Part shown: positions 23,977 to 36,100 of the stretch, piece after piece
How positions within the stretch are numbered: the first letter of the stretch is position 1
Layout of the letters: every line of letters starts with the position of its first letter
Origin: Larix kaempferi
Taxonomy: Eukaryota > Streptophyta > Pinopsida > Pinales > Pinaceae
Assembly: GCA_027924585.1 (NCBI GenBank)
Contig: BSBM01000191.1
Span: forward strand, 1,984,001 to 2,048,000
Length of the DNA stretch: 64,000 bases
Reading direction: 5' to 3'
Translations under genes and position numbers: made by a program
The notes under the pieces: generated by a model
The model's input: the letters and a program-made list of their open reading frames with translations, nothing else
Told to the model about the DNA's origin: nothing
Databases searched by the model: none

Positions 23977-24148
23977 TGGATTCCCAATTGCATACACTTT
24001 TTGTCCTACTAAAAGATCTGCAGAGATTCCAACTGGCATGGGTCTCAACTTATCTTTTGGGGCATTCACTGACAGCACTGCAACATCTTTATCTTGATCA
24101 TACCCAACTACCTTTGCCTCATACGTTGACTGATCACCAAGAGTTACT
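23977..24148 (-). CDS. DEG1: DEG1 exon 3
   Basis: 172 nt. The acceptor TTTTCCCAG precedes 24148 and the donor GTGTTC follows 23977. Encodes VTLGDQSTYEAKVVGYDQDK, then DVAVLSVNAPKDKLRPMPVG and ISADLLVGQKVYAIGNP, the region carrying the catalytic Asp. The first base completes an Arg codon begun in exon 2. The next expected residues (FGLDHTLTTG...) are not in the window. Confidence 0.93.
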
Positions 24149-27100
24149 CTGGGAAAATAAAACTGAAGCATCTTAATCATTGCATTAATGCTACTCTTAA
24201 ATGTTTTTGGAAATTAAGTATAAAAGAAAATTCAAAAAGTACAGTGTACCCATGCAAGAGTATGTTGTTTTGAAATTTTGAAGGAATTTACAGTTTTTAA
24301 ATAAAATATACAGGTATCTCATTTAGATTTGAACTGGAAAACATGTACGACCTCAAATATAACAGGAAATGCCTGTTGTTAGCTGTTTTTACTTTTTTCT
24401 TCTCTTCATCGTGAGTTTGACTTAGCTCTCACTTCCGGATCGCCACTCTTTCACTGTATTTTTTATATGTCCATTTCTTAAAAGGTTCCATGTTTCATGT
24501 TTATCACATAACTCAGTAAGTAAGTTTATTATCAAAATTGCACAAATATTTTAAGAAGAAAGGACGTGGATGTTACAGCCTAAGAATTTGCCTTAAATGT
24601 GCCTCCTGTTGATATGTAGAGTGCATGCCTATATATGGAAGTATTTGTATGTGGATCAAGCTATTGGACAACAAGCAGGTACTAGTTCACAACTATAAAC
24701 AGGGCTTGACTTAGATCTGATGTTGATTAATCTTTGCTTTGATTGTAGTTATAATTAACATGGATGAGGTGCGCGGATCCATAGTTTGACTAGGTATAGA
24801 GACTGTTACACCCAAGTAAGTTTATTATTAAACCTGCACAAATATTTGAAAAAGAAAGGACGTGGACGTTACAACCTAAGAATTTGCATTACTTGTGCCT
24901 CTTGTTTATATGTAGGCTCTGTAGAGTGCGTGCCTATATACGGAAGTATATTGCAGGTCAAGCTACTGGACCACAAGCAGGTACTAGTTCACAACTATAA
25001 ACAGGGTTTCACTGAGATCTGAAGTTGATTCATCTTTGCTTTGATTGTAGTTATAATTAAGATGGATGAGCTGAATGGATCCATAGTTTGACAAGGTCTA
25101 GATATTGTTACACCCAAGTTGTTGTATATAAAAAGAAATTAATAATAGGCAGGCCAGAAAATAATCTCGTATTTAAATCAATTGTGGATGTGAAAAAAGA
25201 GGTCACATTGATCGAAGGTGCTACCCCTCACTTAGACACCAGCGCCTGAATTGGTGAGGCCCCATTGTCGGTTTTAACCAATATAGCTCACATGGGCATC
25301 GCCCCACTTGGATGTTAACAAGATAGTTACACAGCCATGGTCTATGAGGGTGTCTACAGCAAAATAAGTGATGATATTCATAAGAGAGAGGGGGGAGGGC
25401 CGAATCAAACCAACCCACAAAACCATAATTCTGCAATAAAGAGAATAAACCAGCACTAGGGCAAAATAATTCTAGAGAAAGAAAATAAAGTGCACTAGAG
25501 ACAGAAACAACCCAGGCAAGTCCAAAACAAGTTGAAGAGGCAGAGAGACAAAGACAACTTTACATACATAGAGAAAAGGAAGAAGCTGCAACCAGGCAGA
25601 TAGAGCTTGAAAAGATGGCACAGGAATACAAGAGAAGAAGATAATGATACTGAAAGTCCAAGTAATCCTTTGACCTCCGAGATTATTGATCTCGATTCCT
25701 TGTTTCCAGAACCAAACCCAACAGGGGAGGACAGGAACGCCATGAATACAGAGATGATTACTTCTGGTAATGTTTTTTTAAGTGTACTATTTGAAGTTGT
25801 TGATCTAGATCTTATGACATGTGATGCTGCAGAGAAAAAGGTAGTTAAAAGCAACGTTGAAAAAGTCGGACTCGGCAAAAAGTCGGCAAGGGTCCCGAAA
25901 ACAATTTCTCGGCAACATCGGCGAAAAAATCGGGAAAAGTCGGAAAAAGTCGGCAAACATTAAAAAATACAAAATACATTCATTTTTTTCAGAATTTTAA
26001 ACATACAACGTAACAATAACATCAGATAAACACATTGGAACATAAATATGAAGAAATCACTAATATATAGATGTAGTGGATGCAAATAACTCGGAGTGGT
26101 TTGATTTCAATGACTCGGACTGTAAAAAAATAAATAAAATTTTACAATTTTAATGAAAAAAATATATATTAAAGATTCCAAGCTATGATTCCAAACCATT
26201 AGAGACAAAATATTATCATAATGGCACCAAGCGCAATACATATCTAAATCAAAATTGAAAAAACATAATCATCAAAATCATTGTCTATGTCGAGATCATA
26301 TTTATCAATAGCACCATGTTCCCCCACCCTCTAGGCTCTAGACTTTGCCTCTTCCTCCAATCTCGAAGTTGATCCTCCAAGGACATCAATTAACACCCTA
26401 CAATTTTGTTCAAACTTTTTAATCCAAGCGTTAAAATAAGCTAGAAAGAGCTTCCCATGCTTAATAAGTGATTTTGCTTGACTGAAGGGTACATTTTTTT
26501 ATTAAGGTCATGACAGTGTAATTCAAACAACTTTAACAATCAGGCATCGACACCACCAACATCAAGGTACATAGAGAGTTTGATGTACTTCATTAAATTC
26601 CAATCCCTTACCCACATACATGATAGAATCCACTGGAAACGTTGGAATCCTGAAATCCTGAAAACCATTAAGTCTGTTGAATTCTAAATGGGATCTAAAA
26701 TCCTACTTTTTGCATATGAAGTCTGATGAGGTTGGAACCACTCTCAAACATCCTGAAACAATTAATGGTAATGTTAAAAATTTAAGTAAAAGGATGGAAA
26801 ATGAAAGATAAAGAGAATGGAAAATGAAAGATAAAGAGAATGTCACTTTTACTTTTACTGAAAGAAAATGGTAATGTTAAATTCTCTTTATCTTTCATTT
26901 TCCATTCTCTTTATCTTTCATTTTCCATCCTTTTACTTTAAGAATTTAACATTACCATTTAGTATTGTTGCCATCAATGTTACATGTACAAAACCCATCA
27001 AATTTATAAAAACAAACCCGAGTTTTTAAAACTGTGAAAAAACCTGGGCGATTTTTTCCATAAACTCGCGATTTTTTCGAAAAAAGCGCCGATTTTTTGA

Positions 27101-30100
27101 AAAAGTCGGAAGTCGCCGATTTTTTTAAAAATCACGATTTTTGCGAGCCGATTTTTCGGCAAGGGTTACACCTCGCGACTTTTACAAAAAGTCGCGATTT
27201 TTCGGCGACTTTTACAAAAAGTCGCGATTTTTCGGCGACTTTTTCAACGCTGGTTAAAAGATCTAAAAGGAAAATAAATGTTGGAGAAAGTTAGGCTTCT
27301 AACAGTCCCACTGAAATTCATGTCATGGATACTAAGAGGACAAAACTGGTAGAAATTGCATCTGCTAATGTTGCTTTTGCCAATGCTTCATTAGACAAGG
27401 CAATCAAGGTAGAAAATAAGTTCAAAACATATGAAGATAAGGTCATTCTATTAGAAAGTCAAGTTCTGCATCATAAAAAACAGCAGGGTTCTACATATGA
27501 AATGATTAGTTATGCATCGGAATGGCATTAGAAGATTGAAAAGACATACAGAGAATTTTATCAGATGGCCCTGCAGCTCCAAGATCTATATTTGCAAGTG
27601 ACTTGAATAGTTGATGAAGTCAAAACATGGGGAGAAGTTCAGAAGCGGTCTGAGATTTACTTAGAATCAATCATTAAACTTCAGAAGGAGCATATACACC
27701 AGCCCCAAGAAATTCGGAAACTGAATGACCAAGAGATAATAAGTTACAGGGCAAATTTTGGCCATTGGAAAGAAATAGCAAGGAATGTCTATACAGATAT
27801 TGAAGAAGAATGGAAACACGGGGTACAGGTGTGGAAAGATGTTGAAAGCTTAGTAGCAGCCTCTGGATTGCCAGCCTTTTGTACAATGGAGAAAGACTTC
27901 CATCCTGAAGAAGTATTTATGTTCGCTTGAAGGATGGTTGAGACAAAGGAAACAAAAGATTCAACATATTACCCAGGTGAGCAAATATGAAATGGAAGAA
28001 CTCATTTCTGAACCTACAAGACAGAAGTGTCTTATTGAGAACACCAGCCCCAGAGTACAGACGTACATTGAGGTAGTCAAAGACAGCTTGGAAAGATAGC
28101 AGGCCCCACAGGAAGAACATTTTTGTCAAACGAAGATGGTTTGTAAGGATATTTTCATAGCTTGGGTTAAGTTTCAAGAGGAACATTGGGAATCATCGAG
28201 TTCCCTTGAGAGTAGTTAGGTTTTGACTCTTGAGTTAGTTACTATAACCACCTTTTCTTTTTGTGTATTAAAGAAAATGATTTTGATGTAAGTGGGGTAG
28301 GGAACTTTTGGTAATGAAGGAAAAGACTCAATTTCTCTAGTTTTTTTATACTTTAATACTAAGAAGCCACTTTTGTCCAAAGCTTTTGTCGGAGATACAT
28401 ATTGGATTCATCGTGTTGATCTGTGTGGATTCCTCCTTGGATTTTAACCTGGAACCAAATGTGTTGTAAGAATATGGAACCCTTTATTTTATTTTTATCA
28501 TGTTGTACATTTAGAATATTCTTCTTGTTATTTCTCTATTATGTGACTGGTTAATGAAACCCCTAAATGTTGAAACTCTTGTTTAGATATTTTGGTTATT
28601 TATGGTTTTGACAGTCAAAGTAAATATTTACAGCTTTTAAAAACAGGAATTAACTTTCAGAGGAGCTAGTATGGAAAACCTGTGTTGGATTTTTGTACTC
28701 TACATACGTTTTGGACTGCTCAGCTGAGTCCATGGCTCAAAAACCCTCTTGACAAGAGACTCAGTTGAGCAGTCCGAAACATACGTATAGTACAAAAAAA
28801 TAAAATCCAACACAGGTTTTCCATACTAGCTCCTCTGAAATATCTACCTGTGAAAACATGAACAATAGCAGGAATTAACTTTTGTATCAATTCATTAATA
28901 TTGCTCCTAGGTAGGATAATTGAACTTCATCTTAGAGTAAAGTTACCGAATCACATTTCTTAGATAAAAGAAACACTTTTTCAAAGAGAAAATGGAAAAG
29001 AATGTATCCGACCAAAACCGATAAAACAAAACCATTAATGGTTGTTGAGCCATAATTCGGATGGATTCCCTATAACAAACAGGAGAGAGTCTAGTTGGGA
29101 CATTTTCCTAGGGAGAATCCCTATGTTGACAAAAAGGTCATTTCAACCTGTCAACAAGGCCAAGATACATGACCAGGATTTGCCAATGTTTTTGTGGGCA
29201 GAAGCATCCAACACAGCAGTCTACATCCAGAACAAGTGTCCTCACGAGATTTTGGAGGACAATACACCAAAGGAGGCATTCACTGGTGTCAAGCCAAAGG
29301 TGAGTCATTTCTGCATCTTTGGCATATCCAGTTTATATCCATATACCAGCAGAAAATGCCATATTTGTATTGAGGGGCATAATGCTTCAACCTACCATCT
29401 ACAGCTCCACATACTATACAGACATCATCCTTTCCAAATACAAATGCAAATTTATTATGGCCCAACTTATATTGGATATTGATTTATGCCCCAAAGGCAA
29501 CCATACAAAGTAGAAGATGAAGTACTCCTTATTGACAGACTTATATCCTCCTTAGAGCACACTTAATTTTACAAGCTACAAGCCATATCAACATAAGACA
29601 TAAGAAGGTATGAAATATGCAAAGGTGCATCACTCGATGAGCCATCTTCCCATCAAACATATGAATGTAAGCAAAAGAGATCAGAATGGAAGAAACTCCA
29701 AGAACAAGAGAACCCCTAGCCACTCCAATAATCCATAGATGCCATCGTGAATAAACCTACAAACTCAATCTTTGTGATCAAAATCACAAGTGTAATCCTC
29801 ATACAATATGAGGGGTAAGAGATACTTAACCACCAAAGCCTCCAAGAATCCTTTTGCACCCTGACTATGACCCTTCTCGTGCCCGAGGGAATTTCGATGG
29901 AGCTATTATCAAATCCATAGTAGCCGGGCTACCATGATTACAGATAAATTTCCTGTATACTTTTTAGCCATTCCTTTATACATTTTTTATGAGATCAACC
30001 TATGATGAGCAGCATTTTGATGATCACTCACAAATATCAGTGGATCCAGAGTTTGCACAGTTATAGTCTCATGCCAAAACTGAGCCCCATGACCCCAGGT

Positions 30101-33100
30101 CGATGACTGAGATAGGCATTCCTCTATCATCCAGAGCAGATTGATGACAGTGCCGTTGTTATCTTCAAATACAGTGCTTCAATGTGGATCAGGTAGTTCA
30201 GATGAGGGACTCAGATACATGATCCAACAGGTATATTTTGGTACATGTGGGTTGTTGATGTGCTCTTCCTCTTATCTAGGTAGTTTATGACTGGGTATAT
30301 TGTGATGGTTACTGGCTCTATTCTATTTGTTACTTACTTGTTGTTTAGATTAAAAGTGGTTGGTTACTATTAATAGGAGATTCTTGAATATACCCGTTGG
30401 AGACCTCCATATGCACAATGATGTCCGATGGTTGGACAGATGCGAAGGGTAGGACCTGTTACCAACTATTTTGTACCATAGTTGGATTTCTTGTGAGGCG
30501 CCAGTTTTATGAACATGTTCAATGTTCATCATCAGTGTTCAGAGGTTCATCATGCAAAATTTTTGGCCCTTTGTAAAATTTGCATGTCTAGACCCACTTG
30601 GGGAATTGTAATAAGTTGGTCTAAGCATGGTCATTTTGTAAAAGGCTTGGCATACCTTAGGTTTAGCTATCAAGGGGATACTCTAGAGTGTTTTCTCCTT
30701 AAGAATTATGCGTTGCGCTTCAGTGGCATATTATTCCTGATTTTTTCACTCACACCTCCAAAGCTGGAGTATTTACCATGGTGGTCAAACCTATGGAGAT
30801 TATTAAAACCTATGTGTCTATGTATTTTTCACATGCTAGCCATCAATAATAAGTCGTATGGACATGCACTAGGTCCCCTAGGAGTTTGAGTCAATTCCGA
30901 TAAAAATAATTTTTTCCGTAAAATTAAACCATTTTTTAATGGTTTAAATGGAAAATTTCAAAGTGTAATAAAAGCATGGTCTAGAGGTGGAATTTGGCGT
31001 GTGGATGCTCGTTTTCACACTCAGAGCATACTCTTTAACCTAGAACCCACTTTTCCTAGGTTTTGGGGGATTAAATTGTCATTTGTGGCATTTTTTCTTA
31101 AGGACGCGACAAATGGCATTTAAATGCTAAATGTGCTACAAATTGCACGACAAAGTTGGAAAATAAAAAAAATATGTTTAAAGAATTTGGAGAAAAGGTG
31201 GCAAATTAATATCTTATTGAGGGCGACCTTATTTAAGTGGAAAAGCACATGTTATAAATCAAACTTAGGATAGAATGAGTTTTGAGTTTAGAGTGGCACC
31301 CTCCTTCCTCACGTGTGGGCGTCACTCATCATTTGTGGCTCGTATTTTATGGGAGAAGTTTCCAATGTGAAGAGGGGTGCCCCTCTCATGAAGTGGCAGA
31401 CACCTCACCTTCAATCACACCAACCAAGCTTTAGTCCATGGGTAGCTCTCTCCCTTGATTAAGGGATTCGCACCCCTCTCTCAACCATCTCATGCACTCC
31501 CCCTTCTCTTGGATTGCTCTATAACAGCGAGGCTTGCTCCATGGTTAAGAGGATGCAAGGGACCTTTGCTTATATTGTAAATGCTTATTGTTTATCTTTC
31601 TTATGAATAAAGTTGAGACTTTGGAGGTCAGTCTAATGGTGCAAAAATCTTTGTGGTGAATGTTGTGCTCATAAACCAAGGTGATATTTGTTTAACATTT
31701 CTTCCTTTTATGCAAGTGTTGAATATTTAGCTAAAGAAGATTATATGCTATTCCTTAGAATAGGCATTTGAAGTTTCAAGTTGCTTATTTATGTGAAGTT
31801 GTCTAAGATCCAAAAGTTGAATTCTGTAGTCAGTTATACTCATGCACTTTTCATTTTATTCAACAATCCATACTAGATCTAATCGCTTGTGTGAAGGTTT
31901 TCTTAGTTTTTGCAAATCACCAATCTTGGAGTAGAGATCAGAGCTCAGTTGCATCTTATTTTTCTCCATCATTTTATAGATCTAATACTCTCTTGTACTG
32001 CAGGCGCTCCGTTTCTCAAGTTTATTCAAGCTTGGGCTTGAGCATTTCCTTCCTCTTTCATCTAAAGTTTCGATCATTTAAATATTATTTCTCTTTTTGT
32101 TAAAAGAAGCAAGTAGATTTAGGCTTGTGAATTTTGAATTTTAAATAGTCTACTTAGCTCAATCATAGATCTCGAAGTCTTAAAGAACCATCTCAGATCT
32201 AGATTTATGCTCTTTATTACTTGAAGCAATAATTGTTCCCATTTTTACAAGTAGTAACTCTGTATTTTTTTGTGATTATACTAATACTTTAACAAGTTTT
32301 TGTTTGTTGGTTTAGTGTTTATTGCACCGAGTGAAACAAGGTGCTCTACAGCCCAGTATGGGAGAGATGTTGTAATGTGTGTGATGTAACGTTTCAACAT
32401 TACAAAATAATTTAAAAAATTCATGTCGGCTCATAAAATAAAAAATTATGGAAAGTATTTAAAATAAATCCATGTTGGTTCATAAAATAATATATTATGA
32501 AAAGTAATTAAAAAATAGATGTTCGTCTATAAAATAAAACTTAAAACTTAAACCTGGATCTATCAATCAAGGGAGATCAAATTTCTTGAGTTTAAATTTA
32601 AAAAAAGAAATACACCTTAAGAAATTGGATCCCTCTCGATGCTTGATAGACACGGGTTTAAGATGGATCTATTCTGGTTTTACAAAACAACGACGAAAAC
32701 GCGCTAAATTTTTAGCTCAAAAAACATAAAAAAAATCTCTTTTCTTCAATCCCTTGCTCTCCCTTAGCCTTCCGTGAAGGCTTAAAGTCTCTTGAATCTC
32801 GCAATTTTTGCGGATAAAGAGCACTCTCTACCGGAGAGTTATTATTTAAATTTGTAATAATTTCTAAATAAAAAGCAAGTGGGATTACGGCTCCCACACC
32901 CTTCTTCCCCCATTTGGGGGAAGCCTGTATCTTCATATTTATTTTGCTTTCTATCTGCAATAGAACTAGAGTAGCATTATGTTAGGCTAGCCTTCAAAGT
33001 TTTGCAAAATAGTTTAAATTCATCATTACTTAGAAGTTCAAATTTTGCAATTGTTTTGAAGTTGTTTAAATTTTGCAATTCTTTTAGATTTATTTGCATG

Positions 33101-36100
33101 CTAAATGAAGTACTAATCCCCTTGCTTTCCCAAGTACGGTCTTTGACCTAAATGAGACTCTTGGGTAGTAATTAGATAATTTATGATTTTTGCTTTATTT
33201 AAGTACTTTGTTAGTGTAGTTTTATTTGCATGCTAAACGAAGTACTAATCCCCTTGCTTTCCCAAGTACAGTCTTTGACCTAAAAGAGACTCTTGGGTAG
33301 TAATTAGATAATTTATGATTTTTGCTTTATTTAAGTACTTTGTATCTTTTACTTTGTTAGTGTAGTTTTACTTATCAAAATCTCTTAAATCTCGTTTTAA
33401 GCGGATCAAGAGTGCTCTCTATCGGAGAGTTTTTCCCTTTTTTTTTTAAAATCTCTTGAATCTCGCTTTAAAATGGATCAAGAGTGCTCCCTGTCGGAGA
33501 GTTTAACCAAATTTGAACGAATATTTCGCTCACTCCGTGTATGCTGTACCCATCGAAAGCTAGTCTAAGCTTTGGGATATCAAAAGCAGTAGTGTTGCAA
33601 TTGTTAATTTCTTCACATTTAATTAATTCATTCACATTAATAAAATCGAGTCCCCTTTAACCAACGAAAATCCGGCGTTGCCTTGATAGTGATCGAAAGT
33701 GGAGAAATTTTGACTAGGGAAGCGAGAACAACTGGGAGGCGACCTCAGAGCACAGTTAGGCTACACCCTTGTCGGTGTAGTGTTGAACACCGCTCTCAAG
33801 ACTCCATTCCATCCCACATGTCCTTGTACAAAGCTACTTAGATCACATTTCGGACATATTTCCTGTACCGCAAGGTATATCGGGAATCACCTCATCCCAC
33901 AATTAATCAACTCATCCCAACAAAATACTTAATAAAATAAACCAAGAGCATTCGCACAATAGTCCTTTCAGCACTCTAAGCGGATAGTGACTCCATTAGC
34001 ACTGGTCTTTCATCAACAACAATATTTCAAGTTTTTTGCTTTTTATCTATCTTACAAATTGCTATTCATTTTATGATATTATGTTGTGGATGTATCTTAA
34101 TTAAATTGGCGAGTAAACTTGGTTTAAATTTGCATCAACTCAAAAAACTCGTAAAAACAATATCCATTCCAATCACTCAAACATTAACTAAAAGCCTTGG
34201 AAACCTTTTCTTTTAGTAGGGTCTACCCCCCTTGGCTTCGTTAGAAGTTTGCCTAAACGAAGGAGTCAGGATTAGGTGACAGCACCTCACTCTTTGCTTT
34301 CCCCCAAGGCCACACCGAGCAACTTCGAAAGATTTATGTTGCGCTTCCCCCCCAGGTGTTCATTTCGGTGGTAACAAGAACCTTCTCAATTTCTTGGTAC
34401 ATTGCCCTACTATGTTTATCAAATATGTTGATGCATCGGCACAGGTAAAAAAAGCAGCATTGCTATGTGAGTTGATGGATGGGGTCCTCCCGGAGATTAG
34501 TTTGCACAATGTGGTACAAATCATAACAGATAATGCAGCTAATCATGTGGTTGTTGGTAGATTGCTTATGGAGAGGCACCCCTCACTATTTTGGACTACA
34601 TGCACTGCACATTTAATTGATTTGATGTTGGAAGATGTGGGAAATTCGTTGATCAAGCTAGGAGTATCACCAAATTCATATATAACCATGCTTTTGTTCT
34701 TAGCCTCATGAGGAGATGCACGAGAAACAAGGAGTTGATGCATCCTAGAATCACACGGTTTTCCACCAACTTCATTTCTCTTCATTATTTGCTTCGAGTT
34801 CAATTTGAGCTGAAGCAAATGTTTGTTTGTGATGAGTGGCGTGATTGCACATATAGCAGGAGAGAGGATGGGAGAACCATCGCTAGATTGGTGTACATCT
34901 CCTTATGGGAGGGAGTGGAGGAACTGTGCTCAATCAGTGAACATTTGGTAAAGGTTCTAAGATTAGCTGGCATCGATAAGCCTACTATGGGCTATTTGTA
35001 TGAGGCCATGATAGGGCCAACGAGACTATTAGGTCTTATTATGTGGGGAAGGGTACCCCTGGATACAATAGACACATGATGCTATGGGATTTGATTGATA
35101 ATCGGCGGACCGGGATGCTCCATCGACCCATTCATGTAGCTGCACTTTTCCTTGACCCTTCATTTTCCTACAAGTGTAAATTTGATTTTGATGGCAAGGT
35201 GTTGGAAGGGTTCATCGCATGTCTTAATAGGATGTTACCTGATGTTGAGACTTGCACAACTATTACTCGCGAGATGGAGATGTATCGGGAGGCTAGTAGA
35301 CTATTTGGCTATGTCGATGCTATCCGTGGAAGGACCATTTTGATGCCAAGTAAGTGATTACAAATTATAATTCATTTAGAACTTCAATTTTTTAAATTTT
35401 AATTGTGTTTTATCATTTTATTTGAAAGTTGAAATTTGAATTATGTAATCCAATTCTCTTTCTTTCTTGTTTGTTGTAGGTGTTTGGTGGAGAACATATG
35501 GTACAAGGGCACCAAATTTTAAAAAAAATTCCATCTGAGTCCTCATCCAAACTTTTAGCTCTTTTGGATGTGAGCGTAATTGGAATGTATTTGATAAAAT
35601 ACACTCAAAGAAACACATCAGGTAAGAACTTGAACAAAGCAATTAAATTCATTGTAATTTAAGATCCTCTATCATATTGTTTCCCTCGAGCTTCAAGAAT
35701 CAAGACTAATTAAATTTTTTTATCACCTTCTTACAGGTTGGATTTCCCACGCCTGAATGACTTGGTGTATGTCCATTACAATCTCCGACTGTGGATACCC
35801 AATGGGGATGCCATTTCTTTGGACAATATTGATGTATTGTCCAAGTGGAGGGTGGAGACTGAGTTTCCTATCATGGAGGAGGTACCTGCATGGTTAGAGG
35901 AGAAGGCAGAAGGAGGAGGAGCAAGAGGAGCGGTTTGACCCTAAGGACTTCATGGAGGGTGATGTGCCTTCATCAACACCACTTTCTACACTGGTTGATG
36001 TATCTAGTCCCATATAGGCACCCACTACTCACCATTAGACATCTAGTGTAGGGCCAGGACCCTCTACTGCTAGGAGCAAGCTTGGAAAACAACCCATGAT

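Larger units (their letters stand above)
25607..28205 (+). pseudogene. Unassigned coding relic with coiled coil, split by hAT-A
   Basis: A reading runs from 25607 to 25851 and resumes after the hAT insertion at 27261, keeping frame across the duplicated target (…AAEKKVVK then RSKRKINVGES). It continues through several stops to about 28205. Pieces include an acidic N-part (EDNDTESPSNPLTSEIIDLD), a heptad-rich part near 27325-27530 (KAIKVENKFKTYEDKVILLE) and a Trp/Glu/Lys-rich helical part at 27540-27930 (FYQMALQLQDLYLQV; GHWKEIARNVYTDIEEEWKH). I do not recognise the family. It may be an accessory reading frame of a retroelement; a copia integrase piece lies 1 kb downstream. Confidence 0.4.
30457..34376 (+). 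mobile_element. Solo LTR2, 3.9 kb, inside hAT-C
   Basis: Starts TGTTACCAACT and ends TCGGTGGTAACA. The flanks GGACC and AGAAC match at three of five bases, and removing the LTR plus one flank copy restores the hAT frame (GRT-LLNF), so a decayed 5-bp duplication is likely. TATAAC near 31520, GAATAAAG then CTTTGGAGGTC near 31605-31630, a CTCTTGAAT module at 32788-32838, AATAAA plus two hairpins at 32867-32923, two more modules at 33381-33501, and the CCCCCCTTGGCTTCG block near 34225. No coding region. Confidence 0.8.
30380..36016 (+). pseudogene. hAT transposase relic C, split by solo LTR2
   Basis: 30405-30456 reads CTMMSDGWTDAKGRT and resumes at 34382 as LLNFLVHCPTMFIKYVDASA, the DUF659 region of plant hAT-type transposases (MSDGWTD, then NFLV.CP....K.VDAS, TDNA.N and LFWTTCTAHLIDLMLEDVG). 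An RNase H-like core follows, with frameshifts: HPRITRFSTNFISLHYLLRV; HVAALFLDPSFSY. After an intron-like gap, 35480-35620 gives WWRTYGTRAPN and CERNWNVFDKIHSKKH (dimerisation motif). 35738-36016 gives LNDLVYVHYNLRLW and, after a frame change near 35920, EERFDPKDFMEGDVPSSTPL, ending at a stop. Multiple frame breaks make it non-functional. The right terminus of the same element is at 41444-41502; the left terminus was not found. Confidence 0.85.
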
